Assembly (NCBI RefSeq): GCF_000512585.2
Contig: NC_089242.1
Location: 62,001-126,000, forward strand
Length of the DNA stretch: 64,000 nucleotides
Reading direction: 5' to 3'
Origin: Kwoniella bestiolae CBS 10118
Taxonomy: Eukaryota; Basidiomycota; Tremellomycetes; Tremellales; Cryptococcaceae
Under the pieces are notes generated by a model, which had not been told where the DNA came from, made no database searches, and was given only the letters and a program-made list of their open reading frames with translations. The translations under genes and the position numbers were made by a program. Position 1 is the stretch's first letter, and every line of letters begins with the position of its first letter. Below, one piece after another: positions 20,475-33,578 of the stretch.

Positions 20475-23151
20475 ATGTTACCTGTCAGATACTTCTCTCT
20501 CCTTACCCTCCTCGCAGGGGTGTTAGCCTTCCCCGTTCATACGATTGATAAGCGCGCTTTACCCCGATTGGGAGGTGTCAATCTGGCTGTCAGTCTGGTG
20601 TTCCTTTCTACCTATAGCGGAGGATAGCTGTTGATGATGATTGGGTGTATAGGGTTGCGATTTCGGGATGGATACTAATGGTGGATCTGGCAAGCTTTCG
20701 CTTCCCACTGTATAATAAGATGGTTAGGAATGTAAAGCTGACTTTGAATGTTTTCATATATCAAGGTACGGTCTACTGTCCCGGTACCGATCAAATCTCC
20801 CATTTCGCATCCAAGGGATCGAACCTGTAAGTCATGTTCTAAACTACGTTTTCTCCCTGTCATATTGTCTTGTACCTTCAGTAATGTGTGTATCATACCC
20901 TCAATATGCTCATTACTGTTTGACACACGTCCAGCTTCCGCCTCCCTGTGGGATGGCAATACCTCGTGGGCAATAATCAAGCTTCCACCTCTCTCGATGC
21001 GACCTTCTTTGCAACTTACGATAATCTCGTTAAAACCGCCTTAGCAACCGGTTCATACGTTATGATTGATATTCATAATTATGCTAGATGGAATGGCGGG
21101 GTGGTTGGACAAGGTGGTCCGACTGATGCGAATGTGAGTTGAGTCTTTGACGGAAGATCATGAGGCTTGCAATTGATACGACGCTGACTACGTGGCTGGC
21201 GTGATACGTTTCAGTTCGCAAGTCTTTGGAGTCTCCTCGCTGCCAAGTACAAGTCCGAGAGCAAGGTTATCTTTGGTATCATGAATGAACCTCATGATAT
21301 TGATATTAGCAAGTGGTGAGTTATATCCTCTGAATATGCCTTATATACACAGTCTATCACTCGGGTTATATTGGTGTTTAGCTGATACTGGAGTTATGTA
21401 TAACAGGGCCACCACCGTGCAAGCTGCCGTCAATGCTATCCGAGCTGCGGGGGCGACCACCCAATCAATCGCGTTACCTGGTAATCAGTGGACTCATCCC
21501 GAAGGTTGGACCTCTGGTACCAACGATCCTTTGCTTGTGCGTTGACTATCTGACTTGATGATCTGTTGTACCTGGGCTGATGTGTCTTATCGATATTCAC
21601 TCAGTCAATCACCGATCCCGCTGATTCCTCTGGGTCATTGCTCATCATCGATGCTCATAAGTACTATGATGGTGATGGCAGTGGTCAAAGCACTGAATGT
21701 GTGACCAAGTGAGTGTTTACCGGCATTCTTCTATCCTTCCTCCTTCTTGTCGTGTGATATCTTCCTTCTCCTGTCGAGACTCTGCTTGTCTGAGTGAAAG
21801 GAGCGGTAAACACTGACTTGTAATTTCCTCCCCTTCTCCAGCGCTGTCGATGTTTACACCGCCTTCCGAACATGGCTCAAAGCCCATAACAAAAAAGCTA
21901 TCATCTCCGAGACTGGTGGAGGTAACACCGCTTCATGTCAGACTAAGTAGGTTGGATCTCGTCTTTCGTACACATTCATGTGTTTATTGACAAGTATACT
22001 TCCCCGTAGCGTTGGGCAAGCTTTGAAGTATATCTCTGAAAATACCGATGCCTTTATTGGATTCACCGTTTGGTCTGTACGTGGGAGTCTCCCTGACCCT
22101 TTTCGCAGAATTTGCTGCAAGGGATATAGCTGACTTGGTCACCCCAGGCCGGGTCATTCGACTCGTCTTATGCTCTGTCCATTACGCCCGTCAATGGACA
22201 GGATAACGATCTCTTCGTCAAGGCTATTCAACCTTATCTCCCAGGGTAAGTGTACATCCTCGTGGTATATATCAGTACCTCGACAAGACTATATACATCA
22301 GTATATATACGAGATAAGTATTGTATATACACCTCGACTGACATGTAAACAATCCATTTCTATACATACAGTGGATCAGGTGGCACCGCATCTTCGTCTG
22401 CGGTCCCGTCATCTTCGAAAGCAGCTAGTTCAACTATCGCATCGACTTCGAAAGCAGCCAGCTCGGTTCCTGTTCCATCGTCCACCAGTAAAGTCGTGTC
22501 TAGTACCAGCAGAGCACCTATCAGCACCACCAGCAAAGCGGTCTCTTCCGCGGTCGTTACGTCAACTTCGAGAGCTGCTTCCTCTGCTGTCGTGATTTCG
22601 AAATCAGCTACACCTTCATCTTCCAGCGCTCCAATTCCCAGCTCATCGGTAGTCCTCACTTCGAAAGCTCCCACTTCTACCTCCTCCGCTTCACCATCTA
22701 CCACTTCTTCCGCCGGATCGAACCTCCAGAAATTCACCGGTGCATTGGGTGGTTTCGCCGCTCCGCCTGTTACCCGTGAGTTCATCGTCCACAAGTCAAA
22801 TAAGTAATTCAGAGTGTTGCGCTTACTGCTTTTATGTTTGTATGATTATAGAATCCGGTAATAGGTACACCACCAATGGCCAGACATACAACTTCCTGAT
22901 CGACGCACTCAACTCATCCTGTTATGCTCAGATGAACACTTGTCAGAACGAGGCAAATAAGACGGGGAATAAAGGTGATTTGACTGTTGGGAACTGTAAT
23001 GGTCAGGTGGGTTTATCTCTGTTTACAGTATCACCATCTTGAGCTTGTAGCATCGTAGAGTAATCGGTGTTAATTGGAATAAAGCTGATATGTCTGAATT
23101 GCGTCGGGTTAGCAGGTCCAAGATTGCTTGAAGGTCGCTTCTTCCTCTTAA
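20475..23151 (+). CDS. Secreted GH5 endo-beta-1,4-glucanase with Ser/Thr linker and Cys-rich C-terminal domain
   Basis: Secreted cellulase of glycoside hydrolase family 5, in pattern like subfamily 5 (Trichoderma EG2/Cel5A type). The signal peptide is MLPVRYFSLLTLLAGVLAFP with a Lys-Arg processing site soon after. The catalytic domain begins GGVNLAGCDFGMDTNGTVYC (joined over an intron) and includes FRLPVGWQYLVGN, YVMIDIHNYARWNGG, IMNEPHDIDI with the acid/base Glu, and AIISETGGGNTASCQT with the nucleophile Glu, then GFTVWSAGSFDSSYAL. A Ser/Thr/Ala-rich linker of about 110 residues (22380-22740) separates it from a C-terminal ~60-residue domain with four Cys (YNFLIDALNSSCYAQMNTCQ, LTVGNCNGQ, QDCLKVASSS), a type found at the ends of secreted basidiomycete proteins. 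The last exon starts after an intron ending near 23115, with stop at 23149-23151. No CBM1 domain is visible. Confidence 0.9.
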
Positions 23152-23862
23152 ACGCCTTTCCCTGTGAATCAACCTCGAACATACAGATGCGTTATAACTA
23201 TTTCCTTTTCCATCGTCTACTGCTGTTCATCTTCCCCTCGTTACCCTTCCGATATACCCTTGTACATAGCTACTTATACATATACATATACATATACATA
23301 CAGCTGCACCGGATGCATATTGATCTATCTGATACCACAGTCGGTGCCACAAACATGCATATACCGGCCAACACCGCCTGGCAGATTCACTTTCCCACGG
23401 TTGAATCGTGATCTTGTATGGTTGATTGAACCGGTTACACATCTCTCTGAGTGTCTATCTCTTTGTGTCTTTAAACTAGATTCGTATCATATCAATACTA
23501 TAGGTAAACATCATCAACCATATATGGCTATTCTATCCATAGGAGTCAGCAGGAATCACAGCCAACACATGTACAAGCATTCTCATTCCGATAATCATCA
23601 AGACGGGTAAAATCATCGGTATATCCATTCTACAGCCGAGGTTTAACATTGAAGAAATCAGGAAGGAAGGCTCACTAGTAGAAAGCAACTTGGGTGAATA
23701 GGAATATATAGGAGAGAGAAGAGATAGTCTGGCTGTGAACACGATGTCAAGGTTTGTGCCCATCTCATTCTCAGGCAAGACATCCCATAATAAACCCCAG
23801 ACGATGAACTGACCTGAATATGTAATTTCTTCTTATTATTATGATGATTATAATAATCATGA
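23152..23862. other. Intergenic between the GH5 gene and PAP1
   Basis: About 710 bp, both neighbours on the plus strand. Contains a TATACA microsatellite near its left end and the PAP1 promoter near its right end. Open frames here have no coding character. Confidence 0.4.
23275..23302. repeat. (TATACA)n microsatellite
   Basis: About 4.5 tandem copies of TATACA, in the 3' flank of the GH5 gene. Confidence 0.85.
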
Positions 23863-26800
23863 ATGCGCAGCCTACAACAGGAGATCAAGTACTTAGGTGT
23901 CACTCCGCCCATATCGACTGATCAGCCTAGGGAGAGCGATGTGAGGTCTAGTGAGGGTGAGTCTGGTGTTTCTTCTAGTTGTACGAGCATATGCACTGGG
24001 TATCGGGTTCTTGGAGCATGGTCATTCAAACACACATCCTTTGATCGTGCTCTGGAGACATCTCCGAGAATGGCTTATGTCGAGAAAGAACGAATACGGA
24101 AGTCTCGCCATGATCATGGTCAAGCTGCTTATTCCTGTCTTTCTTATTTGCGCCCTCGTCCTCAGCTCTCATGGGCGATCTGGTAGCGCTCAATCAATTT
24201 GAGTCGGAGCAGGAACGTAAAGTACGGTGAGTAGTTTTTTCTCTCTCGCTCTCTTGAGAGAGGTACCTTCGAATATACACTCACATGTTTCTTGTATCTG
24301 GGCCATGTGGATGTGCATAAGCTGATATCACGTTACGATCCATTGGTTTAGAGAACGACTATTGTCGAATATAGCACAACTAGTGACCAAGTTCGTCCAT
24401 GATGTATCTATCAAATCTGGCATGTCGGAGAAAGTAGCTTCGGAGGCTGGGGGGAGGATATATACTTCTGGTTCTTATCGGTGGGTTTGAGTTTGAGTTT
24501 GCGTTCTGCTTGTGAGGAGCAGTCATGCTAGGGCATATACTGGGAGCGTCTGCAGGTGGATATGGCTGTTAGTACTGAATGAGAAGAGAAAGTGTTATAT
24601 ATCGACTGGCAAGGGATCAAGATGGATCTCTAGCTTAGATGTACTTGTGCTGATCCTCTTTTCGCTTGACCCACAGACTAGGTGTACATGGACCAGGATC
24701 GGATATAGATACCATCTGTGTATGTCCCAGACATATATACAAGGAACATTTCTTTGGTGAATTTCAAGATATGTTGAGAGCTTGGCCGGCAGTCACGGAG
24801 ATCTCTGTGAGTGAACGTTCCCTACGTTTGCGTGCAACACCCTATATCATCCTCTCTACTCTCACACATACAAATGTGGGTTCCGAATAAGACCGTGCTG
24901 ATCCCGATTTTTGTTTCGTCTGTTTTCAACGTGTAATAGGCAGTCCCTTCGGCTTTCGTCCCGGTCATGAAAACTGTAATATCAGGTGTGGAGGTGGATC
25001 TGTTATTTGCCCGAGTGAATTTGGCAGAGGCGGGAGATAAGTTGGATATTGAGAAGGATGAGATTCTGAGAGGAGTGGATGATGCTTCGCAGAGGAGTTT
25101 GAATGGTGAGTTGGGTCTGCTTGCATTCTCGCGATTTGTGCTTGGAAATGTATACAATGCACGAGGCAGAGTAGGCTGGGTATGCCGGGTGGACTTGTTC
25201 CTGGCGTTGGGTGGTGGAAGACGTGGATGTGGACTCGTAGAATATCGCTGGGAACGATGTCATGGAGCATGATTCGATGGCGATATGGGCAATTTGGACC
25301 GATTGCATGAGGGAAACTCATCTCGGATCGATCGGATTCGACTAATCCTCTTCTCTTCTCCCATGCTATAGGTCCCCGTGTGACAGATATGATACTCAAC
25401 CTCGTACCGGACGTAGCTACCTTCCGTACAGCTTTGCGTACAATCAGATTATGGGCCAAGCGTGAGTTGACCTGCAGGTAGTATAGATGTGAGCTGATCT
25501 TATCGAATTGGTGTTCTAGGCCGTGGGATTTACTCCAACGTTCTCGGTTTTCCAGGTGGTGTAGCTTGGGCGTTGTTGACCGCTAGGATATGTCAGCTGT
25601 ATCCCACTGCTGCTCCTGCTACTATTGTTGGAAAGTTCTTTCCCATATACTATCAGTGGTATGTCAGCCTTCGAAACTTTGGTGTCGAACTACAAGATTG
25701 AGCTGATCGCTATGTGTGATAGGGGCTGGCCTCAACCTGTTATTCTGAAGAAGATCGAGACTGGACCTCCTAACATGCAGCATTCCGTGTGGAATCCAAA
25801 GGTATGTTTTCTCGCTTTCGACGACGTGACCCGTTTTGTATCATCAGGAGATCAGAGTGCTAAATGTGTGAATGGTGGAGCACAGCTCGACAGAAGAGAC
25901 ATGGCTCACCGGATGCCGGTTATCACTCCTGCTTATCCCTCTATGTGCTCTACGCATAATATCACGGCTAGTACGATGAGTATCATCAAGAAGGAGATGT
26001 TGAGGGGTGAGTGATATCCCTTCTTCTCGTAGGATGGGATTTAGCTGGTAAGCTGATATTTGATATTTTCAATGTCATCTGTGCCCTTTAGCCATGCAAA
26101 TTACCGATGAAATCTTGAAGAACCCTGGATCTTCGTGGATGGGATTATTTGAAAGGGCAGATTTCTTCAGCATGTATAAGACTTATGTTCATGTGGTCGC
26201 TTCTGCGTCTACGTCGGAGGGGATCAAGGATTGGTAAGTTCTTCTCTTGCCTCTCTACCATATCACTTCACTTCATATTCGCGATACCTTCTATCGCTTC
26301 ATCCTTGATATGAGCAGAGGACTAATAGTATGTCATGACACTGTAGGAGCGGAATGGTAGAATCCCGAATTCGAACATTAGTGCAAGACCTGGAAAACAC
26401 AGACAATATCCTGACCGCCCATCCTCAGGTCGGAGGGATATCCAACGTCTTTTATTGTTTGACGGAGGAAGAACAGGCTGCTGCTTCTCAGGGGGAGGTC
26501 TCTTCAGAACTTATGAATAGGAAGGAAGAAGATATAAAAGATAAGATAGCAGAAGGTGGAGAGGGCGCGAGGAAGATTTGGACGAAGAACTTCTTTATCG
26601 GGTTGGAGATTGAGAAGAAACCTAGTGAGTTTTTTTCATGGGAGTAGGAGTTGGTGTTCTTGATGGGAGTATGAGTTGCTCTTCTTGGTGGGAGTAGTTG
26701 AGAAATGTGTCAGGGAGATGGGTTAGATCGAGTGCAGGAATGGTGCGTATGGAGAACGGGTGCGAAGAGTATGATATTCTGAGTTGATCGTGGATGAAGA

Positions 26801-27812
26801 TGCGATTGAGAGGAGATAGGATTGTCTGAGTCGTGGAGCGAACAGGGTCCTATCGGGTGCCCCATAGAGCTTGCTGACTCTGTAAACCTCACCCAGAAGA
26901 CGGTCAGGGGTCGAGAGTGCTTAATCTGTTCTATCCTTCCAAGCGATTCTGCTCGGCTTGTCAGGGCTGGGACAAGTACAATGAGATGGAGATGAGTGTG
27001 ATTCTGAGGCCGGCTAAAAGGTGGGTCTAGTTGTTGATCTATACTTGAGCAAGCACAGGAGACTGACGTACGACTTCCTCCATTTCTACTTTCTCATCTC
27101 GCCGCACAACTGTTATCACTACTTAATTGTTTTCACACATCATCATTCACTCATCTACCCAAATCCCCTCCCACAGATCCGACCTCCCCCCTTATTGTTT
27201 TCCTGATGGACAGCCAAAATCGAAGAAGAAGACTAAGCGAGGTCAACAGAATGTGAGTCGTAGGCATACTTCGCATAAAACAGATGTTGATTCGCTGGAG
27301 AGTTGGGCTAACGATCGGGATACCCTCAGGGCTCTGCCGATGTCGGAATGGGCGATGCGGGTGAAGAGTCTAGTCAGGGACCTGCAAAGCGCAGCAAGTG
27401 GGTTATATGGCTCTTTTCTCAATTTAAGAAAGAATTCATGCTGATGATAGAGCTAAATTCTTTCTCTTCTTCCTCGGTTAGAGCCACACCATCAGAAGAA
27501 CTCTCACAAATCTCACTTACAACCTCGAATGAAACTCCCAAAATGATCTCCTCCCCCTTGACCAACGGTGTACCTCTACCCAACGGTGCTGATCCTATAC
27601 CTCCTCCAACAACGACGTCGAACCTTACCAACGGTGGTCTACCCCCTCCCCCGCCTGGAATAGAAAATCTGCCACCACTATCGTCAACGTCGTTGAGCGG
27701 TTTCGCGACCGCTGCTAATGGCGTTGTGAATAGTGGGGATAGGAATACTGATGGCTTGGTGGTATTGAATCCGACCACGACCTCGAATGGAGCTCAGGCT
27801 GCTGCTCAGTGA
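23863..27812 (+). CDS. PAP1: Poly(A) polymerase
   Basis: Nuclear enzyme that adds poly(A) tails to cleaved pre-mRNA. Many exons, frames consistent throughout. Exon 1 starts MRSLQQEIKYLGVTPPIS (the YGVTPPIS opening is diagnostic). Next come LVALNQFESEQERKVR and SGSYRLGVHGPGSDIDTICV with the catalytic Asp pair, and then TVISGVEVDLLFARVNLA with the third Asp. The helical domain gives GPRVTDMILNLVPD, IRLWAKRRGIYSNVLGFPGG and WPQPVILKKIE followed by MPVITPAYPSMCSTHNIT. The RNA-binding domain carries FFSMYKTYVHVVASA, WSGMVESRIRTLV and KIWTKNFFIGLEIEKK. The C-terminal tail is Lys-rich (PKSKKKTKRGQQN), then Pro/Asn/Thr-rich, and ends at 27812; its last intron starts at the GTGGGT after RSK. The start ATG is the first in the right frame, but a short upstream exon cannot be excluded. 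Confidence 0.92.
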
Positions 27813-28022
27813 AACGACACTACCTCGGACAGCCACTGGCATCATACAAGTATGGTTTAGATATGATAATATACTTACATTTACTTCTTTCTTGGGTTTC
27901 CCCTTTTCCTCTTTCTCGTTTCGTTGACAGGGTATAAAAGTATAGTATTTTGGTAAAACTTATTAAATAAAACAAGTAAACTGTATCATCTTTTCTTCTT
28001 TCCTTCCTTGCTTCGTTCCTTA

Positions 28023-28046
28023 ATCATCATCATCATCATCATCATC
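28023..28046. repeat. (ATC)8 microsatellite
   Basis: Eight perfect tandem ATC units in the PAP1-MSH5 intergenic region. Confidence 0.9.
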
Positions 28047-28192
28047 ACCGCAGAGAGAAGGTAAATCACATGAAAGTCTGATCTGATCAATCCATCGATA
28101 TGATATAATATAGATGTAGACGCTATATAACATGCATCTGTCTATGCATGCGATCGATTACTCACTATCATATGTACTGACCAGACCACAAA

Positions 28193-28247
28193 AGAACACC
28201 ATAGCCTTATGCTAATCTGCGAATTACCCAAAGCACTATGGTGTTCT
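28193..28247. repeat. Perfect 12-bp inverted repeat upstream of MSH5
   Basis: AGAACACCATAG at 28193-28204 is the exact reverse complement of CTATGGTGTTCT at 28236-28247, with a 31-nt loop. A near copy of the right arm (one mismatch) lies at 28316-28327, and a second inverted pair, ATTACCCAAA (28223-28232) with TTTGGGTAAT (28303-28312), interleaves with it. Confidence 0.75.
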
Positions 28248-28504
28248 ATCTTGGTGAGAAAGGGTGAGTCGAGCACCGCATAGGGAGGGAAGGTGGACTG
28301 ATTTTGGGTAATAATCTATGGCGTTCTCCTGTACCATTATACCGTGGGAAAGTTGATGCTGTCATGTTAAAGTGGAGGATGTCCATCAAAGACGACTGTA
28401 TGTATTCCTTCCTCTCCTTCCTTCTTCCTCTTCCTTGTCTTCTCTCTCTTCACTCCTCTTCTCTACACCAGATTTCCTTTATTGTCATACTCAACAGCAG
28501 CACA

Positions 28505-31500
28505 ATGCAACATCCACTCAAAAGACCAACTACCTCTTCCTCCGCGTATCTGCCCAACTACACCTACATCACCTCGCCCTCCCCTGCATTTAGTAGAACA
28601 AGCTTTCAAGAGGAAAGTGATACTTCCCGAAGAGTCAAGTTTAGGTATGATGATGGGGTTGATCCTGATGACGACGATTACGACAATACATATCCTGTGG
28701 AAGTGGAACAAGGTGGATACGATGGGGTGGATGATGGAGATCACGTTCATGTTCAACAAGGTTATGGAGATTATGATGATACCACTTTATCTCAACCTGC
28801 TTATAGTCGAGATCAAGGTTATCATCATCAAGATTCGTATAATCATCAGCAAGATGAGGTATATGATGGGAATGTTCAATGTGAAGGCTACGCTCAACAA
28901 GGGGAATTCATGTCTGATGATAACCAATATCAATATCAATATCAATATCAATATCAACATCCTCAAAACGACCATCAACCCATTCCATTCAGTCAACCTC
29001 ACTCCCAGCGATCATTCGACCCTCCTCCATCCACATCCCCCTCTGACTTCCACCGCCCCATGACCCTCCCATTACCACAACGAAGAGCTAAGAGATACCC
29101 CATCGCCGATATCGACATGTCCGTGGAAGATCCTGAGAAATACCTTAACCAAGAGGGAGGAGTCAGTGCCCATGGGAGTATATCGGGGATGCTGGATAGG
29201 TGGAATGGTGTTGGTAGTGCTCGAGCGGATCTGGGAGAGGAGGTGGAAGGAGACGATCATGAAGTAGGGGGAAGTACTCAGGTTGTGGGTGAGGGAAAGA
29301 AATTGCCTAGAGTGAGTTTCTCTTTCTTTGAAGGTAAGTGTTGGGCGAGCTGACGTGAGATTTCGCTTACTCTTCCCCTGATCACTTGTATAATACCTCA
29401 TTTTCCTGCATCCTTACCCTTTCGATGAACACCACAGGTCCTCGTCTTCCACGCGCCCAACAACTTCAATGAACTCGCTGCGGCATGGTATGATCCTGTG
29501 AAAAGGAAGATCGAGGTGCTGGAAGATACCAAAGATACATCAAGTTGGGATCTGGCTATGCTCGGTGAGTTGGTGTATGAGCTGCTATCACAGCGGGACA
29601 CAATCGCTGATGATCCTACAATGACATACAGTCTTAGAACAAGTACAACCCGATCAGATCGTGGTCAGCACTAGGACTGCTCAAAGCCTAGTCGACAAAA
29701 TCACAGCATGGGGTATGTCATCTTGTCTATCTCACACATTTGATATATCTTGTTTTTGCTGACCTGATCCATAAGAGGAAGTTAATCCTCTCGAGGGGGC
29801 TACTTCCGAAGACACCAACAGTACCGTCCCCACTCGACTAGTCACCATGTCATGGAAGCATTGTGGAAATCACGCAGCAATCGCTGCTCTAGCTTCCGTA
29901 CGATTACCAAACCAATGCTCCATCATCCAATCGCATTCTGGTCATCCCTTACCTTCCTCCGCGTCAGATAACACCAACACCACTGTGCAACCTCCCGTGG
30001 CAGATGGGGGTTGGGAGAATAACGATGGACAGGAATATAGATTGAGCTTGGTTAAGCTTGGTTGTTGGGTTAATGTATATGCGCCATCAGCCGTGAGTTG
30101 AGTTTTGCCTTTTACAATTCCCTTTCGTGTCGCTGTTGATACAGAATACTGACTTACACTCTGGTCTTTCTAGGTCATCGCTACAGGCGTGCTTATTTCA
30201 CAAGTGCGATTGCTCTCACTCGAAGATGCTGCTACTCCAGGTATCGGGTCACAGTACTTCGAAATCAACGGTTTGGACAGTATGGAGCTGTAAGCCTGCA
30301 GTGGTTTTGTTTGATATCATCCACTCCGGGCTAAATTCCCCTTTTGCACCGCAGCGAACAGCACATGCAGATCAATAAGGATGCTTTAACGTGAGTATTT
30401 CCTTTCTTTGACAGTGTATGCCTTAGTTGATATATTCGGATTGTAGCTCACTCGCCATCTTCGATGTCGAGGCACATGCTTCCATGTTCACAAAGACAAA
30501 GAAACAGGCACTTTCGGTTTTTGGTAAGTTTACCCTGGCGATGCTGGCGAGATTTTTGAAGATACTAGCTGATCCAACTCTACTATCACTCTCAGGTCTA
30601 CTCGACACATGTGTCACACCCCTCGGAAGAAAGTTATTCCATACGTGGCATCTTCGACCCCTAGCGACTTTGAGCCATATCGAAGCTCGGCACGAAGCCA
30701 TATCAATGTTCACCGCCTCGCAAACCTTTTCTGTCTTTGATTCACTGATCAAGGTCTTGAAGAGGATCAAGAACGTTCCTTACATCTTGCATAAGATGAG
30801 GGCTGGTACGGCCAAATTTTATGATTGGAGGAAGCTAATCGAAGTAAGTTCTTACCAACCTACTCTAGCTGATCTTGATGTCCTTTATCGTAGTCCTTGG
30901 CAGCGATAATCGAGGTTAGGGGTATATTGATTGGTCTGACTTGGCCTAGACCTTTGGAGATCCTAGATAGAGTGGATATCTCTCATGGGTGGTGGTATCA
31001 AACTGATGTTGTCTATAGGCGCGTACCGGCATCTCCTTGAACATCGAGACTCTCAGAGGTACCATCGATGATTATGTGAGTTGGCGAAATCTCTCAGACC
31101 TCGGCAACTGACTAAGACTACTGTCCCCCTCAGATCAACTGGAACGAATCGAAGGCGGAAGGTCGACTGACCATCAATACCGGAGTAAATGGCGAGTACG
31201 ACGATCTGAAGCAAGTCTATGCTAGTAAGTTCTGACTAAGTCGTTCACGATGATAGCGTATTCATTCGACTACATGCTGACATGTGATTCACAGAGTTGG
31301 ATGGACTTCTTGTAAGTCACTTGCGCTGGAGCTAGTTCTGACTGATTCTGCAGAACGAAGTTTCGTATATGATTCAGGGCGAGATACCTCCTGGTATAGC
31401 TAGAGACTTCAACGTCATCTACTTTCCTCAGATTGGCTTTCACGCGGTGGTCACTACTGAGAATCAGACTGAACCTCCTGTCATACCAGAGTGGACCATT

Positions 31501-33578
31501 AGAGTGAGTGTTGTTGCATTTCTTGGTTGTGCAAATTATAAGCTGACCCCGGATCACAACTTATAGTTCAGCACGGGTGACAAGCACTACTTCAAGAACC
31601 AGAATATGACGGAGCTTGATAGTCATTATGGAGATATCTACGTGACTATGACAGGTTAGCACCACTTTGGTCAATACCAGTCTTGCACACCATGATGATA
31701 GCTCTTAACGATGATGGTGCAGGTCTGGAGATAGAGCTTGTACAAGATCTTACGGAACAGATCCAAAAGTTAGAACCTGTCATCCTGGCTGCCATTGACG
31801 TTATATCTGAATTGGATTGGTAAGTCAGCTCACAGTGCCAACCAAATGAGTTTATGTTGAAGCTGATCATCCAATATTGGATATTGCATCTCGTATTAGC
31901 TTGTTGGCCTTGTCGAAAGCGGTCAATCGGTTCGACCTTCGTAGACCACGAATGACTAACGATAACTCCCTGAAGATCAAGAATGGACGTCATATCCTGT
32001 ATGATCAGGTTTGTCATACGTATGTACCGAATGATATACTGTTGGAAGGCGGGAAGGGTCATGATAATCATAACATGGTCAGTGAAACATTGTGTGTTTG
32101 TTATGCTTTAATACTGATGTGAAATATATGATGTAGATGATTGTCACTGGTGCGAACGGGTCTGGAAAATCAGCATATGGGAAACAAGTGAGCTAGACCA
32201 ATTCTGCTTGTAAAGTATATTGAAGCTGACATTACTGGACCTGCCTGGTATTCAGGTCGCTCTCATCGTGTTCATGGCTCAGATGGGAAGTTTCGTCCCT
32301 GCCGAACAAGCTGTGATAGGAATCTGTGATAAAAGTGAGTCTGATGTGAAATGGCGGAACGGCTCTTCAGCTGATCATTACAACTGATCCTGCTCTTCAG
32401 TCTTTACACGATTGCAGACCAAGGAATCGTCGTCCAAGGTGAGTCACGAATTCAACTTGAAAACGGGGCCGGTAGCTGATGGCTCTTTCTGCTGTCCTCA
32501 GCATGCTTCTGCATTCATGATTGATCTTGGACAAGTATCACAAGCCCTCAGAGGCGCCACCGAGAAATCGCTCGTCATCCTTGATGAGTTCGGTAAAGGT
32601 GTGTTCTCGATCTATCTGAGATCTATCTTGATGTAAATTACTTATCATTGATGTACTTAGGTACGATCACTTGGGATGGTGCTGGGCTTTTAGCCGGAGT
32701 TATCGATTACCTTCAAGCTGGACCTTGTCCCAAGACGGTTGTGCTTACGCATTTCCAGTATGTCAAGCTGTCTACTGGACCAAGGTTGTAGTATCAAGTT
32801 GATTCTGATATATTGCGTGCAGCGAGTTGATCACCCAAAGATTCTTGAGAGAAGACTCTGGAGTGATCTTCGCTCATATGCGAACTTTCATGGGTACGAA
32901 CAATGAGTTGCTCTTCCTATTCAAGTGAGTGGTTGTCTCATGCGCAATCGGGCTACAGGTCAGAAAGACATTGTCAGCTGACAAGATGGGCTGTGTTCAT
33001 AGGTTAGCACCTGGATCTAGTCGTACTTCCTACGCTGCTCAGTGTGCATTACAACATAATATTCCCAAAGATATAGTCGACAGAGCGGAATTTGTAACGT
33101 CAGTTCTTGTGGCATTTGCTGGCGAGGATTTCAAGCTGATTGATATTTTCCGCATGATCGATATAGCGAATGTATATCCAAGTTCGAAATCCACAAAATC
33201 CACAATGCCACCCTCACTCCCACTCAGGAAGCCGAGCTGAAAGCGAATGAGGAATTGGCGAGATTGTTCCTCTCATGGCAGATTGATGGGGAAATTCAGA
33301 ATGTCAGAGATAAGGTGGAGGAGATGTTGGAGGATACTGATGTTGACATGATCAAGGAGAGGAGGTACGGTAGTGAGCAGACAGAGGGGGATGGTATGAA
33401 CGAGTGGGCTGGGGATACGCGCTTTGCTCGTCGTGATGAGGAATCTGGGTTTGGCAATTACGGTCAAGGTGGACATGGGGGACAGGTAGGAGGTATGGAG
33501 GTGGATACGGCTGCGGATGCGGAAGTGGATGAGTTGGACAGCGATAATGAGGTTGCGTATAGTGATGAGACGGATTAG
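28505..33578 (+). CDS. MSH5: MutS homolog 5, meiotic recombination protein
   Basis: MutS-family ATPase that pairs with Msh4 to stabilise meiotic crossover intermediates. Many exons. The N-terminal ~270 residues, before the MutS body, are acidic and Gln/Tyr/Asp-rich, with a (Gln-Tyr)5 run. After an intron the MutS part begins VLVFHAPNNFNELAAAWYD. Domain III lever has CVTPLGRKLFHTWHLRPLA, then IKNVPYILHKMRAGTAKFYD. The ATPase domain shows Walker A in MIVTGANGSGKSAYGKQVAL, MGSFVPAEQAVIG, STFMIDL-like AFMIDLGQVSQALRGATEKS, Walker B in LVILDEFGKGTITWDG and VVLTHFHEL. A late intron with a GTCAGT donor (about 33100) joins RAEFVT to ECISKFEIHKIHNATLTP, and the acidic tail ends at 33578. Start at 28505 (MQHPLKRP) is chosen in the longer open frame because the upstream residues are not protein-like. 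The Walker A is GANGSGKS rather than the commoner GPNSSGKS. Confidence 0.92.
28925..28954 (+). repeat. (CAATAT)5 coding microsatellite in MSH5
   Basis: Five perfect hexamers encode alternating Gln-Tyr in the N-terminal extension; length changes in units of six would keep the frame. Confidence 0.9.

Larger units (their letters stand above)
27813..28504. other. Intergenic between PAP1 and MSH5
   Basis: About 690 bp, both neighbours on the plus strand. Holds an (ATC)8 run and a perfect 12-bp inverted repeat. The frame of MSH5 is open upstream to an ATG at 28304, but that part looks like 5' leader. Confidence 0.45.

Noticed and set aside
22360..22794. Minus-strand 144-residue acidic frame
   Set aside because: Antisense of the Ser/Thr/Ala-rich linker of the GH5 gene; repetitive codons open the opposite strand.
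28482..29063. Plus-strand 193-residue frame overlapping MSH5 exon 1
   Set aside because: Ile/Met/Asn-rich out-of-frame shadow of a repetitive coding region.
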